DNA from: Anaerocolumna aminovalerica
Lineage (GTDB): Bacteria > Bacillota > Clostridia > Lachnospirales > Lachnospiraceae
Length of the DNA stretch: 60,045 bases
Assembly: GCF_900115365.1 (NCBI RefSeq)
Contig: NZ_FOWD01000025.1
Location: forward strand, 1 to 60,045
Direction of reading: 5' to 3'
Shown here: positions 35,257 to 44,640 of the stretch, piece by piece
Layout of the letters: the number at the start of each line of letters is the position of its first letter
How positions within the stretch are numbered: the first letter of the stretch is position 1
Program-made: the position numbers and the translations under genes
The notes under the pieces: model-generated
Seen by the model: only the letters and a program-made list of their open reading frames with translations
Database searches by the model: none
Told to the model about the DNA's origin: nothing

Positions 35257-36516
35257 TTGTATAAAAAAATTATACCTTATATAAATTGTGAAAATGAAAT
35301 AGCAGCCAATATAATAAATGAGGCCGCCAAATATGATTACAGCGGTGCTGATGCAATATTTTTATATAATTATTCCATGGATGAAGTCTCGGAAGAGGAA
35401 TTCTTATGTGTTGTTAAGGAGATAGTTAAACAGGTGGATATTCCGGTATATGTGGGCTGTTACGTAAAACGTTTTGAAGATGTAAAGAAGGCTTTATATA
35501 CAGGGGCTGCCTATATAGTCATAAAGTATTCCATATTAAAAGACAAGAAGGTTTTAGAGGAAGCTTCCAAACGTTTTGGAAAAGATAAAATAGTGGTTGA
35601 ATTAGAAGATTATAAAGATATTCAAAAAGCTGCATTTATGTCAGAATTATATGACTCCGGTGTGTATGCTATTTTATTAAAACATGTTGAATTAACAGGG
35701 GATATGGTAGAAACAATTTTCTCTTTACAACTGCCGGTTATTATTAGAGACAGTCTTACCAAAAATGATATTGCCAGCCTTTTAGAGCCTGCTAATGTAC
35801 TTGGTGTGTCCACCAATCATTATAAGGATAAAGACTTAGCTAAAGTCAAGTTTTCTCTAAAAGCTCAGGATATTCAAGTCAACACCTTTGAAAGCTCCAT
35901 GGATTTTCGAGAATTTAAGTTAAATGATGCCGGATTAATTCCCGTTGTTGTACAGGATTATAAGACAAGTGAAGTGCTAATGGTTGCTTATATGAATGAA
36001 GAAGCCTTTCAAAAGACCCTGGAGACAGGGAAAATGACCTATTATAGCAGAAGTCGTCAATCTCTATGGATCAAAGGAGAGACTTCCGGACATTACCAAT
36101 ATGTTAAATCCATGTTAATTGATTGTGATAAAGATACTATATTAGCGAAAGTACTTCAAATCGGTGCTGCATGTCATACGGGAAGCCAAAGTTGTTTCTT
36201 TACAAATCTGTACAAAAAGGAATATGATGATACCAACCCTTTCACTGTTTTAACCGATGTTTACAATATTATTAAAGATCGAAAGCAAAATCCCAAAGAA
36301 GGTTCTTATACCAATTACCTTTTTGATAAGGGAATTGATAAGATACTGAAAAAATGCGGAGAAGAAGCAACGGAAATCATTATTGCCGCGAAAAATCCGG
36401 ATTCAGAGGAATTAAAATACGAAATTTCTGATTATCTTTATCATTTGATGGTCTTAATGGCTCAATGTAATTTGGATTGGGATGATATTGTAAAAGAACT
36501 TGCACATCGTAGATAA
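35257..36516 (+). CDS. hisIE: HisIE bifunctional enzyme with a decayed HisA/HisF-like N-terminal domain
   Basis: The 419-residue protein has three parts. Residues about 1-205 look like a HisA/HisF TIM barrel ([54 protein letters not shown]). The first catalytic Asp is Asn, VGGG is VGCY, and the second catalytic Asp is not found, so it is probably inactive. About 215-320 is HisI ([20 protein letters not shown], zinc Cys in CHTGSQSC). About 325-419 is HisE ([30 protein letters not shown]). HisI and HisE perform the second and third pathway steps. The TTG at 35257 is preferred: GGAGG lies six bases upstream, and the ATG at 35245 is part of that site, as in the response regulator leader. Confidence 0.9.
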   Translation: MYKKIIPYINCENEIAANIINEAAKYDYSGADAIFLYNYSMDEVSEEEFLCVVKEIVKQVDIPVYVGCYVKRFEDVKKALYTGAAYIVIKYSILKDKKVLEEASKRFGKDKIVVELEDYKDIQKAAFMSELYDSGVYAILLKHVELTGDMVETIFSLQLPVIIRDSLTKNDIASLLEPANVLGVSTNHYKDKDLAKVKFSLKAQDIQVNTFESSMDFREFKLNDAGLIPVVVQDYKTSEVLMVAYMNEEAFQKTLETGKMTYYSRSRQSLWIKGETSGHYQYVKSMLIDCDKDTILAKVLQIGAACHTGSQSCFFTNLYKKEYDDTNPFTVLTDVYNIIKDRKQNPKEGSYTNYLFDKGIDKILKKCGEEATEIIIAAKNPDSEELKYEISDYLYHLMVLMAQCNLDWDDIVKELAHRR

Positions 36517-36530
36517 TGGTTCCTATAATT

Positions 36531-36626
36531 AATAAAAAATAAATCAATAAAAAATAAATCAACAAAGTATAAACTCAATTAGAATAACTCAATTAGAAAT
36601 AAATTAATTTATAGATAACTCAATTA
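36531..36626. repeat. AT-rich short repeats after hisIE
   Basis: AATAAAAAATAAATC occurs twice in tandem (36531 and 36546), then CTCAATTA occurs three times up to 36626. No coding signal is visible. Confidence 0.6.
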
Positions 36627-36674
36627 AAAAACTAATTAGTAGATCTAAGAATCCGGCCGTAAATGGAACTGTAA

Positions 36675-36696
36675 CCAGTACGACTGGATTTTTTTG
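36675..36696 (+). terminator. Rho-independent terminator of the histidine operon
   Basis: CCAGT (36675-36679) pairs with ACTGG (36683-36687), possibly extended by AATCC upstream with GGATT, followed by a run of T. Confidence 0.65.
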
Positions 36697-36762
36697 CTCT
36701 GTGTCAAGTGCTATGAGATTCCTAAGGAATCCTCCCAGATACTAGATGCAGAGCCTTTTTTA
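36696..36762 (+). terminator. Second hairpin with T-run after the histidine operon
   Basis: GCTCTG (36696-36701) pairs with CAGAGC (36749-36754), followed by CTTTTTTATT. Inside, GATTCC (36717-36722) pairs with GGAATC (36726-36731). It could be a back-up terminator or the end of a small leader RNA. Confidence 0.5.
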
Positions 36763-36799
36763 TTGGATAGGTTGAAAAAGCAAGTTTTTTAAAATTGAA

Positions 36800-36895
36800 A
36801 TTTCTCTCCACAGAAAGTGCTGTCATTATTATGAGATGATAAATTGCCGGAACCGATACTCCAATGACAAAGACAGATCTGGTTCGGAGAGAAAT
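36800..36895 (+). other. Closed 96-bp structure with interleaved pairings
   Basis: ATTTCTCTCC (36800-36809) and GGAGAGAAAT (36886-36895) form a perfect outer stem. Inside, GTCATT (36822-36827) pairs with AATGAC (36863-36868), and GAACC (36850-36854) with GGTTC (36881-36885). The order is interleaved and allows a pseudoknot. It lies 154 bp upstream of the sensor kinase. No known class was recognised. Confidence 0.4.
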
Positions 36896-37048
36896 ATAGG
36901 TGATTTTGTCGAATGGCAATTGATTTTAACATATAAATAAAATATACTTATTTAATAATATACAAAAAAATATATAAATATTAGAAAGGTAAGGCAATGT
37001 GCATAAAAACTAACGGGCTATTAAATGCAAAAACGGAGGAATAATTTT

Positions 37049-38814
37049 ATGAAAAAAAAGTGGTTTATTAAAAGTTTTATTTCTTTTGCATTTCCAATAT
37101 TTATTGTAATCTTGTTATTCGGAGGATTCACCATATATTTTGTTAATAATTCTGTATTAAAAGAATTAAATAAAAATAATGAAAATCTATTAATCCAAAT
37201 CCGTACTAATGTGGAAACCATTCTTAGTGAAGTTAACTCTTTAAGCTTGAATTTTGAATTTTATACAAAGACATCAGAATATACCGATTATGTGGATGCC
37301 AGTAACAGTACAGCTGAAAAACGTATGGTTGAGCAGGAAATGCTTAACTTCATTAATACCCTTGCAAATCAAGGATGTATGTACATTCAATCTATGTATA
37401 TATTAATAACTCGAAAAACAGTTTTATCGTAAGTAATGAGGGAATGGTGAAACCGGAACAGTTTTTGGATAAGAAATGGCTTGAGGATGCAAAGCAATTA
37501 GAACAAAAAGACAGCATGACATGGATAAAACATAGAGAAGTTTCACGTTATTCTTTTGAAGAGCCTACCAGTGTAATAACAGCCTATCGAAAACTGTATA
37601 TAGGGCTTAAGCAGGTTGGGACAGTTGCTCTTAATATAAATGCTTCCTATTTAGATGAGAGATTAAGTGCCCTAAAACTCTTACAGGGGCAGGAGATAAG
37701 TATCTATTCTGAAAATGGGGAGGAAATTTATACTTTTATATATGATAATGAATCCGGCAGTGGGAATAGCAATAATCCCGGTATCAGATATATTACAGTG
37801 AAATCCAACGATAATGGATACTCCTATATCTCCCGGGTACCTATGCGCCAGCTTTATGATTTTTCATACCGGGTCAGCCAGATCATTGCTATTATATTAT
37901 TCATCAGTATAATTATAATACTTATTGCTTCTTACATAATATCCAAACGAAACTATGAGAGAGTATTTGCCATTTACCGTATTATCGAAGCCGCAGATGC
38001 TTCCCATCCTTTACCGGAACTTCAATCAAAAGTTAAGGATGAGTATGGATACATTATACAGAACATGGTTAAAGTTTTTATCGAAAGCCGTTTCATAAAA
38101 GCACAGTTAAATGAGCGAAAGAGTAAATACGAGGCGATGGAACTTTTAGCTTTACAGTCACAAATAAACCCTCATTTTTTGTTTAATACACTGGAAACAA
38201 TTAATTGGGGAATTGTAAAACATCTGGGTATCACAAATCATGTCAGTGAAATGCTGGGGAATCTCTCCGATGTTTTAAAATATTCTTTGAGCAATCCAAA
38301 CGAAAAAGTTGCCATGAAAGAAGAGATAGCATATGCAAGAAGCTATCTTGCAATTCAGCTGGAACGCTATCAGGAACAATTCGAAGTAATATGGGATATT
38401 GACAAAGAACTTGAGAATTATTACATAATAAAACTAGTTATACAACCCCTTGTGGAAAATGCCATATATCATGGTATTAAAGAAAGTGAAGGTAAAAGTA
38501 AATTAAAAATTGCATTATATTCTAAAGGTGAGCAAATATGCCTTCAAATAACAGATACAGGCAAAGGAATTCCAAAAGAAAGGCTGAATGAAATCACTCA
38601 AACCTTGGACAGTGATCAAAATGAAACCCCAGGTTTACATATTGGTGTAAAAAATGTTTATAAACGGCTTAAATTAGTTTATGAGAATCAATGCAGCCTT
38701 ACTATAAAAAGTAAAGAGGGATGGGGAACCATTGTGACCATTCTTCTGCCTTGTGACAGCTCCAGTGAAATTGAGAATTTTATTCCCTTTCATCAAGGTG
38801 AAACAGATAAATAA
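37049..38814 (+). pseudogene. YesM-type sensor histidine kinase, interrupted by a frameshift
   Basis: Two overlapping frames (37049-37432 and 37375-38814) together give a normal kinase of about 588 residues. The first has a membrane segment near residues 11-32 and the start of a sensor domain. The second continues with HSIYVYINNSKNSFIVSNEG, a second membrane segment (codons near 37875-37945), a HAMP-like link, the His_kinase motif ALQSQINPHFLFNTLE and an HATPase domain ending in G-W-G-T-I. The switch must occur between 37357 and 37432 and equals the loss of one base. No slippery heptamer is visible. It would sense a sugar for the regulator at 43553. It may be a sequencing error, a true mutation or recoding. 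Confidence 0.85.
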
Positions 38815-38985
38815 TAGCTGCTGATAGGTGTTGAATTTGCACTAATGTCAAATAGGAAACACATAAAAGAGAAAAGAGTCAAATACAGTGTATATTTAAT
38901 GCAAAGTGCAATCTCACTAATAAAAAGCTGCTATGATACAATGAATTTGTCTAAAACCACAAAAAATTTTTGAAAGGGGATCTTT

Positions 38986-40323
38986 ATGAAAAAGAAAAAG
39001 GTATTTGTGTTATTATGTGTTGCTCTGCTTTCTATTACCGTTTTAGCCGGTTGCTCATCAGCCAATAAGAAAGAAGGAACAACAGAAACAACAAACAAAC
39101 AGGGTACTAAGACCAATAGTGATATTCGTTTTATGTGGTGGGGAGGTGAAACACGGCATAAAGCCACTGTAGATGCACTGGAACTATATAAGGGAATCAA
39201 TCCCGATATAACGGTAAAGACAGAATATTCCGGTTGGGACGGTTACTTTGACAAACTAACAACACAGCTTGCAGCAAGTACCGGACCTGATATTGTACAG
39301 CTGTCCTATACCAATGTCTCCGAATATGTAGCAAGAAAGCAGCTTGTCCCATTGGATGAGTACATTGAGAAAGGCATTATAGATGTAAGTAAACTTTCTG
39401 AGGCAACTTTAGACATGTACCGTATTGACGGAAAATTATATGCGATTCCTGCAGGTGTAAGTACTTCTTTACTATTCTATAATAAAGATTACTTTGATCA
39501 GGCGGGAGTGGAATATCCAACAGACAGCTGGACATGGGAAGATTACATGAAAGCAGCAAAGGAACTGACCATGGATACGGACGGCGATGGTAAAATCGAT
39601 GTTTGGGGCACTGCATATATGGAAGATCCGGCAGGAGCAGATCTGACATTTAAAAAGTATGTATATGAACGTGGCGGTAAACTGTGGAGTGATGATTTAA
39701 AATCAGTAAAATTTAACTCTCCAGAAGGTCTTGCAGCAGTAGAATTCATAAAGAAACCTCTAGATGAAAGCATTATGCCACCTATGGAAATAACTGCTTC
39801 CAATCCTCAAAATGTTGATGACTTTCAAACAAAAAGAGTTGCAATGATTATCCATTATTCACCTATTACCCAGGCATATATGAGTGCAGGACTTAATTTT
39901 GGTATAGAGCGTACTCCAAAGGGCATGGAAAAAGAGGCATTTTGGATTAATCCTTCTATGGTATATAGCATTACAAAAGATTCCAAGTCTCCGGAAGCTT
40001 CTGCCGAATTAATTAATTTCCTTGTTAATAATGAAGAAGCAGGTGATATTTTGGCACTTGAGCGTGGTGTGCCAAGTAATGGCCTCATTCGCAGCCGCTT
40101 AGTAAATACCCTTAGCGATGCAGAAATAAAAATGTTTGAATGTATTGAAAAATCTACTTCAGATGATATTTCAAATGAACCATTTCCAGCAGGTTATATG
40201 GAAATCCATGCTTTATTTAAACGTGAATTTGAGAATATGATGTATGGAAAATATACTCCTCAAGAATTCTTAGATGTAGTTGAAGCGGAATGTAATAAGA
40301 TTCTTCAGAAGTTTTATGAGTAA
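38986..40323 (+). CDS. Sugar ABC transporter substrate-binding lipoprotein
   Basis: This 445-residue family 1 solute-binding protein has a lipoprotein signal: a Lys-rich start, a hydrophobic stretch and LAGC with Cys23 as the lipid anchor. The mature part has the typical TEYSGWDGYFDKLTTQLAA and PAGVSTSLLFYNKDYF text. It sits outside the membrane and delivers a sugar to the permeases that follow. TGAAAGGGG precedes the ATG. A strong hairpin separates it from the permeases, which usually raises its dose relative to them. No ATPase gene is in the locus, so a shared MsiK-like ATPase is expected. Confidence 0.92.
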   Translation: MKKKKVFVLLCVALLSITVLAGCSSANKKEGTTETTNKQGTKTNSDIRFMWWGGETRHKATVDALELYKGINPDITVKTEYSGWDGYFDKLTTQLAASTGPDIVQLSYTNVSEYVARKQLVPLDEYIEKGIIDVSKLSEATLDMYRIDGKLYAIPAGVSTSLLFYNKDYFDQAGVEYPTDSWTWEDYMKAAKELTMDTDGDGKIDVWGTAYMEDPAGADLTFKKYVYERGGKLWSDDLKSVKFNSPEGLAAVEFIKKPLDESIMPPMEITASNPQNVDDFQTKRVAMIIHYSPITQAYMSAGLNFGIERTPKGMEKEAFWINPSMVYSITKDSKSPEASAELINFLVNNEEAGDILALERGVPSNGLIRSRLVNTLSDAEIKMFECIEKSTSDDISNEPFPAGYMEIHALFKREFENMMYGKYTPQEFLDVVEAECNKILQKFYE

Positions 40324-40339
40324 TAAGTAGGACTTATTA

Positions 40340-40392
40340 TAATTAAAATGGCAAGACAGAAGATGTCATTCTTCCCCTTGCTATTTTAATTA
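40340..40392 (+). terminator. Intercistronic hairpin between binding protein and permeases
   Basis: A 16-bp stem (40340-40355 with 40377-40392, one G-U pair) holds an inner GAAGA/TCTTC. It has no T-run. Such hairpins often protect the upstream mRNA or partly stop transcription, giving more binding protein than permease. Confidence 0.65.
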
Positions 40393-40426
40393 TAGGTTCT
40401 GATTATCCGAAAGAAAGGAGCTTATT

Positions 40427-41329
40427 GTGTTCGGAGTAAAAACAAAACAAATAAGTAACGCAAAATACAATAATAAAGAAGCATTTTTATTTCTTTTACC
40501 CTGGCTTATTGGAGTAGCAGCATTCACGATCTGGCCTATGATACAATCTTTAGGGCTGTCCTTTACGGACTATTCCATATATGGTAATACAAAATTTATA
40601 GGACTTGATAATTATAAAGAAATGTTTTTTGATGACAGAATGTTCAAAACCAGCTTGGTTACTACGTTTCTATATGTACTTATGTTTGTCCCCGTAAAAA
40701 CCGTAGCTGCATTACTAGTTGCTAAACTACTAAATAAGAAAATAAAAGGTATGGCAATCTATCGTACTATTTACTATATTCCATCAATTATCGGTGCCGG
40801 TGTGGCTATGGCAGTAACGTGGAAAATCGTTCTTTCAAGAGATGGTTTTGTAAACCAGCTTTTAAGTCATATAGGATTAGGGCCATTCGATTTTCTCACA
40901 AGTCCTGATATGGCGTTAGGAACACTTGCTATGATGGGTGCATGGCAGTTTGGTTCCGCTATGGTAGTGTTTCTGGCAGCACTAAAACAAGTGCCAAAAG
41001 ATTTATATGAAGCTGCTGATATTGATGGTGCCAATAAAGTAAGACAATTTTTCAGCGTAACTCTTCCTATGATATCTTCCACGATTTTATTTAACTTGAT
41101 TATGGGTATAATTAATGCGTTTCAGGTATTTACTCAGGTTTCCGTTATTACCAACGGCGGCCCGGCTGATTCTACATACGTATATATGCTGCATCTTTAC
41201 AGGACTGCTTTTGAATCTCATAGAATGGGCTATTCTTCCGCATTGGCATGGATATTAACATTGATTATATTAGGTGTTACATTGTTAATATTCGGGTCGT
41301 CTAAAAGGTGGGTGTATTATGAAAATTAG
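40427..41329 (+). CDS. Sugar ABC transporter permease (MalF type)
   Basis: A 300-residue membrane protein with six expected membrane segments. It carries the permease loop AADIDGANKVRQFFSVTLPM, which docks to the ATPase (EAA motif). The start is GTG at 40427, seven bases after AAAGGAG. It forms the membrane channel with the next gene. Confidence 0.92.
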   Translation: MFGVKTKQISNAKYNNKEAFLFLLPWLIGVAAFTIWPMIQSLGLSFTDYSIYGNTKFIGLDNYKEMFFDDRMFKTSLVTTFLYVLMFVPVKTVAALLVAKLLNKKIKGMAIYRTIYYIPSIIGAGVAMAVTWKIVLSRDGFVNQLLSHIGLGPFDFLTSPDMALGTLAMMGAWQFGSAMVVFLAALKQVPKDLYEAADIDGANKVRQFFSVTLPMISSTILFNLIMGIINAFQVFTQVSVITNGGPADSTYVYMLHLYRTAFESHRMGYSSALAWILTLIILGVTLLIFGSSKRWVYYEN

Positions 41330-41350
41330 TAAAAAGGCAGGTGCTTTTCA

Positions 41351-42190
41351 ATGAATGAGAAAGGGAAAAAAATAGTAAACCATTTAATTTTAATTGCAGG
41401 CAGCTTCATAATGCTATTCCCTATGGTATGGCTCATCAGCAGTGCATTTAAACCGGGTACAGAGATATTTGGCAGTGACTTTAAATTAATTAGTGAAAAT
41501 TTTACTTTACAAAATTTTATTGATGGCTGGTTTATAAATCCTACTCATAGCTTTGGTTATTTTTTAAAAAATACTTTTATTTTGGTAGGTGTGGTAATAG
41601 TAGGAACTGTTATATCCAGTGCTTTAACAGCATTTGCATTTGCAAGATTACATTTTAAAGGGAAAGGGATACTGTTTATATTTATGCTGGCAACTATGAT
41701 GCTTCCTGCACAGGTAACCTTAATACCCAAATATATTATGTTTAGTAACATAGGTTGGATTGATAGTTACCTGCCATTTATTGTTCCTGCTTTTTGTGCG
41801 GTAAATGGATTCCATATATTTTTAATGGTTCAATTTATCAGAGGTATTCCCAAAGACCTTGATGAAGCAGCATATATTGATGGTTGCAGCACATTCGGCA
41901 TATTTTTAAAAATCATAATGCCATTATGTAAACCAGTATTATTCTCTATAGCAATATTTACATTTATTTGGACATGGGACGATTATATTAATCAATTAAT
42001 ATATATAAGTTCCGTAGATAAATTTACAGTATCCTTGTTTTTGAGAAGTTTGATTGACAGTACATCCAGTGTTGCATGGGGACCTCTCCTTGCCAATACA
42101 TTAATCAGTTTGTTACCAAGTATAATTTTATTCTTCATAGCGCAGCCCTATTTTGTAGAGGGTATTGCGACTTCGGGATTAAAAGGGTAA
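41351..42190 (+). CDS. Sugar ABC transporter permease (MalG type)
   Basis: A 279-residue partner permease with six membrane segments and the EAA motif DEAAYIDGCSTFGIFLKIIMP. Its N-terminus GSFIMLFPMVWLISSAFKPG is typical of MalG/AraQ proteins. It starts 21 bases after the first permease. Confidence 0.92.
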   Translation: MNEKGKKIVNHLILIAGSFIMLFPMVWLISSAFKPGTEIFGSDFKLISENFTLQNFIDGWFINPTHSFGYFLKNTFILVGVVIVGTVISSALTAFAFARLHFKGKGILFIFMLATMMLPAQVTLIPKYIMFSNIGWIDSYLPFIVPAFCAVNGFHIFLMVQFIRGIPKDLDEAAYIDGCSTFGIFLKIIMPLCKPVLFSIAIFTFIWTWDDYINQLIYISSVDKFTVSLFLRSLIDSTSSVAWGPLLANTLISLLPSIILFFIAQPYFVEGIATSGLKG

Positions 42191-42206
42191 GAAGGAGCGT
42201 GTTAAA

Positions 42207-43478
42207 TTGAAAAAGAATGATATAATAAAGTTGGCGGTTATAGGTTGTGGATTCAGAGGCTCGGCTTACTCGGATTATACACTGAGTCATCCGGATGAAG
42301 CAGAAGTAGTATGTGCATGTGATATTAATCCTAAGAGATTAGAACAGTTTGGAGACAAATATCATGTTCCCAGTGAAAGAAGATTTCTCAATGCAAAAGC
42401 AATGTTAGAGAATGTAAGTGACATTGACTTGGTAATTGTAGCAAATCTGGACGCAGGGCATTTTGAAGTGGCAAAAATGGTATTGGAAATAGGATATAAT
42501 TGTTTATTAGAAAAACCAATGTCTCCTGATCCATGGGAAAGTCTAGAGCTTGTACGTCTTGCTAAGGAAAACAACTGCCAGTTACTGGTGTGCCATGTTT
42601 TAAGATACACTCCTTTATTCAGTACAATAAAACAACTTCTTGAAAAAGATGAGATTGGTAGAATTATATCCGTACATCATGCAGAAAATGTTTCTTATAC
42701 ACATATTGCTCATAGTTATGTACGTGGTAATTTTAGAAATTTAAGTCCTATTATACTGGCAAAATCCTGTCATGACCTTGATATTTTAAATTGGTTAATC
42801 GGTAAGAAGTGTAAAAAAATAAGTTCTTTTGGCTCCTTAACATATTTTAAAGAGGAAAATGCTCCGGTAGGTTCTGCAAAAAGATGTATGGACTGCTCCA
42901 TCGAAAAGGATTGCCCATTCTCTGCATGTAAGCAATATTTAACAGATGATACCTCCTGGCCTACAAGTATGATAAGCGTAGATACATCACTGGAAGCAAG
43001 AATAAAAGCAGTTAGGGAAACTGATTACGGTCGTTGTGTATACCATTGTGACAATACAGTCTGCGATCATCAGGTTGTTAATATGCTTTATGAGGATGAT
43101 ATAACGGCTTCTTTTAACTTAAATGGTTTTAATACAACAGAAACCCGTGAAATACGTATATTAGGAACGAAAGGTGATCTTCGTGCTAATTTGGAAAAGA
43201 ACTATATTACGGTAAGAAGATTTGGTGAAACTTCTGAAACAACCATACGACCTAAAGTGTATGCAGGTGCCCATAGCGGCGGGGATGCCATGTTAATGAA
43301 GGATATAGTGGATATCCTAAAGAAAGGAAATTGGAAGAGTGCAAGGACAAGTGCTGTTCTATCCGTTGAAAGTCACATTATGGCCTTTGCAGCGGAAGTT
43401 TCCAGAAAAGAGGGTACCATTGTAGATATTGATTCATTCAAAGAGAAAATATTGCAAAAAGGCAGACAGGATGAATAG
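42207..43478 (+). CDS. Gfo/Idh/MocA family oxidoreductase with cysteine-rich insert
   Basis: This 423-residue protein has an N-terminal Rossmann fold (LAVIGCGFRGSAYSDY) and the EKPMSPDPWES lysine motif of the family. The C-terminal domain includes SCHDLDILNWLIG with the active-site His and Asp. A cysteine cluster (RCMDCSIEKDCPFSACKQY, later CVYHCDNTVCDHQ) is shared with one family branch and could bind metal. Members oxidise a sugar with NAD(P), and some (GH109-type) use NAD for redox-assisted glycoside cleavage. The start is TTG at 42207, nine bases after AAGGAG. Its place after the importer suggests it is the first enzyme on the imported sugar. Confidence 0.85.
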   Translation: MKKNDIIKLAVIGCGFRGSAYSDYTLSHPDEAEVVCACDINPKRLEQFGDKYHVPSERRFLNAKAMLENVSDIDLVIVANLDAGHFEVAKMVLEIGYNCLLEKPMSPDPWESLELVRLAKENNCQLLVCHVLRYTPLFSTIKQLLEKDEIGRIISVHHAENVSYTHIAHSYVRGNFRNLSPIILAKSCHDLDILNWLIGKKCKKISSFGSLTYFKEENAPVGSAKRCMDCSIEKDCPFSACKQYLTDDTSWPTSMISVDTSLEARIKAVRETDYGRCVYHCDNTVCDHQVVNMLYEDDITASFNLNGFNTTETREIRILGTKGDLRANLEKNYITVRRFGETSETTIRPKVYAGAHSGGDAMLMKDIVDILKKGNWKSARTSAVLSVESHIMAFAAEVSRKEGTIVDIDSFKEKILQKGRQDE

Positions 43479-43506
43479 ATAAAAGCAGAAGTATGATAGG
43501 AGAATA

Positions 43507-43546
43507 GTGCTTGCACCCAAATTCGCGGGCATTGGAAATATGGAGG
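43507..43546 (+). promoter_or_regulatory. Response regulator leader, AAATTCGC type
   Basis: GTGC (43507-43510) pairs with GCAC (43513-43516), or CCC (43516-43518) pairs with GGG (43527-43529) around AAATTCGC. ATGGAGGATTACC and the ATG follow, as in the hisIE and ribF leaders. Confidence 0.4.
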
Positions 43547-43552
43547 ATTACC

Positions 43553-44296
43553 ATGTATAAATTACTCATTGTTGATGATGAAGTTACCATTCGTACAAGC
43601 TTAGCAAATTTTATTCCATGGGAGCAAGAAGGTTTTGAAGTGGCAGGTGTCTGTGCAGATGGAAAGGAAGCCATTGACTTCTTTAGTGAGAATAAAATAG
43701 ATGCACTTTTAATTGATATTATGATGCCTCGTGTTACTGGAATCGAGGTTGCAAAGTATATATTTGAAAATAATTTAAATATAAAAATAGTATTGTTAAG
43801 TGCACATGGGGAATTTGACTATGCAAGGTCAAGTATGCGTTATGGGGTAAGATACTATATTCTTAAGCCAACAAAATATGAAGAACTAAAACAGGTTTTC
43901 TCTGAACTCCGCATGGAACTTGACAAAGAGAATATGGAAGATGTAGAGGAAAATGAAGAATACTTAGGGAGCATTGAACAGATTAAAAAATATATTGATG
44001 ATAATTATGAAGATGCAAGTTTGGAAGCAATTTCAGAAATGTTTCATCTAAATCTCCATTATATCAGCCGTTTATTTAAAAAGAAAACAAATATGAATTT
44101 TTCTGATTATTTAACTCAGGTTAGAATGGAAAAGGCCCGTTTGATGCTAAGAAATCCGGAAAGTTTAATTTCTGAAATTTGTTGCCGTGTAGGTTATACG
44201 GACCCAAGAAGCTTTTCCAAAGCATTTAAAAAATATTTTGGTGTTTCTCCCCGGGAATATAAAATAAGTGTGATGGAAGGAAAGAATAACGATTAG
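43553..44296 (+). CDS. YesN-type response regulator with AraC DNA-binding domain
   Basis: This 247-residue protein has a receiver domain (acidic pair Asp8-Asp9, phosphoacceptor Asp55 in LLIDIMMPRVTG, Lys in LKPTKYEE). A C-terminal AraC-type double helix-turn-helix follows (LEAISEMFHLNLHYISRLFK, then CCRVGYTDPRSFSKAFKKYF). It is unusually short between the domains, unlike the roughly 500-residue YesN proteins. It would activate the transporter locus when phosphorylated by the kinase at 37049. The ATG 43553 follows GGAGG by six bases. Confidence 0.9.
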   Translation: MYKLLIVDDEVTIRTSLANFIPWEQEGFEVAGVCADGKEAIDFFSENKIDALLIDIMMPRVTGIEVAKYIFENNLNIKIVLLSAHGEFDYARSSMRYGVRYYILKPTKYEELKQVFSELRMELDKENMEDVEENEEYLGSIEQIKKYIDDNYEDASLEAISEMFHLNLHYISRLFKKKTNMNFSDYLTQVRMEKARLMLRNPESLISEICCRVGYTDPRSFSKAFKKYFGVSPREYKISVMEGKNND

Positions 44297-44360
44297 AGAG
44301 AATCAACATTTGAGAATTTATATTAGTAAATTTATTCCTATTTCAAAAAGGTAATGAATG

Positions 44361-44400
44361 AATCTCATGTTTTTAAAAATAAAGATAAAAACATGGGATT
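44361..44400 (+). terminator. 15-bp hairpin after the response regulator
   Basis: AATCTCATGTTTTTA (44361-44375) pairs with TAAAAACATGGGATT (44386-44400) with one G-U pair. The tail TATTCTAAAA is poor in T, so termination would be weak. Confidence 0.5.
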
Positions 44401-44467
44401 TATTCTAAAAAAGAAATACTTAATTAGTTTAACCTTATCAGGTAAGTCTCCCGCTTTTGTAAGCGGG

Positions 44468-44595
44468 GGTAAGGACTTGCCTGTTTCAGCAGGAGTTAGG
44501 GCTCCTGCTGAAATGCCACGTAGTGGTAATGAGGTTAGAGCCGTAGCGTAAGCGGATAAACTTGCCTATGGGCAAGTGGAATATCTGCTTTGACT
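44468..44595. repeat. 128-bp dispersed structured element, copy B (inverted)
   Basis: This is the reverse complement of copy A at 32915-33042, with the same length and compensating changes in the small CCAC/GTGG stem. Just outside it an extra hairpin CCCGCTT/AAGCGGG (44450-44467) is present, which copy A lacks. It lies 45 bp upstream of the nagB-like gene. Confidence 0.85.
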
Positions 44596-44640
44596 TAATA
44601 AATTGTAAAAAAATAATGACTACATAATCAGGAGGTTTCT

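Noticed and set aside
37049-38814. Programmed ribosomal frameshift in the kinase
   Set aside because: No slippery heptamer and no obvious stimulatory structure is visible in the overlap, so mutation or sequence error is simpler.
44354-44551. 65-codon open frame over the 128-bp element
   Set aside because: It runs through the hairpins of copy B and is not present in copy A in an equivalent form.
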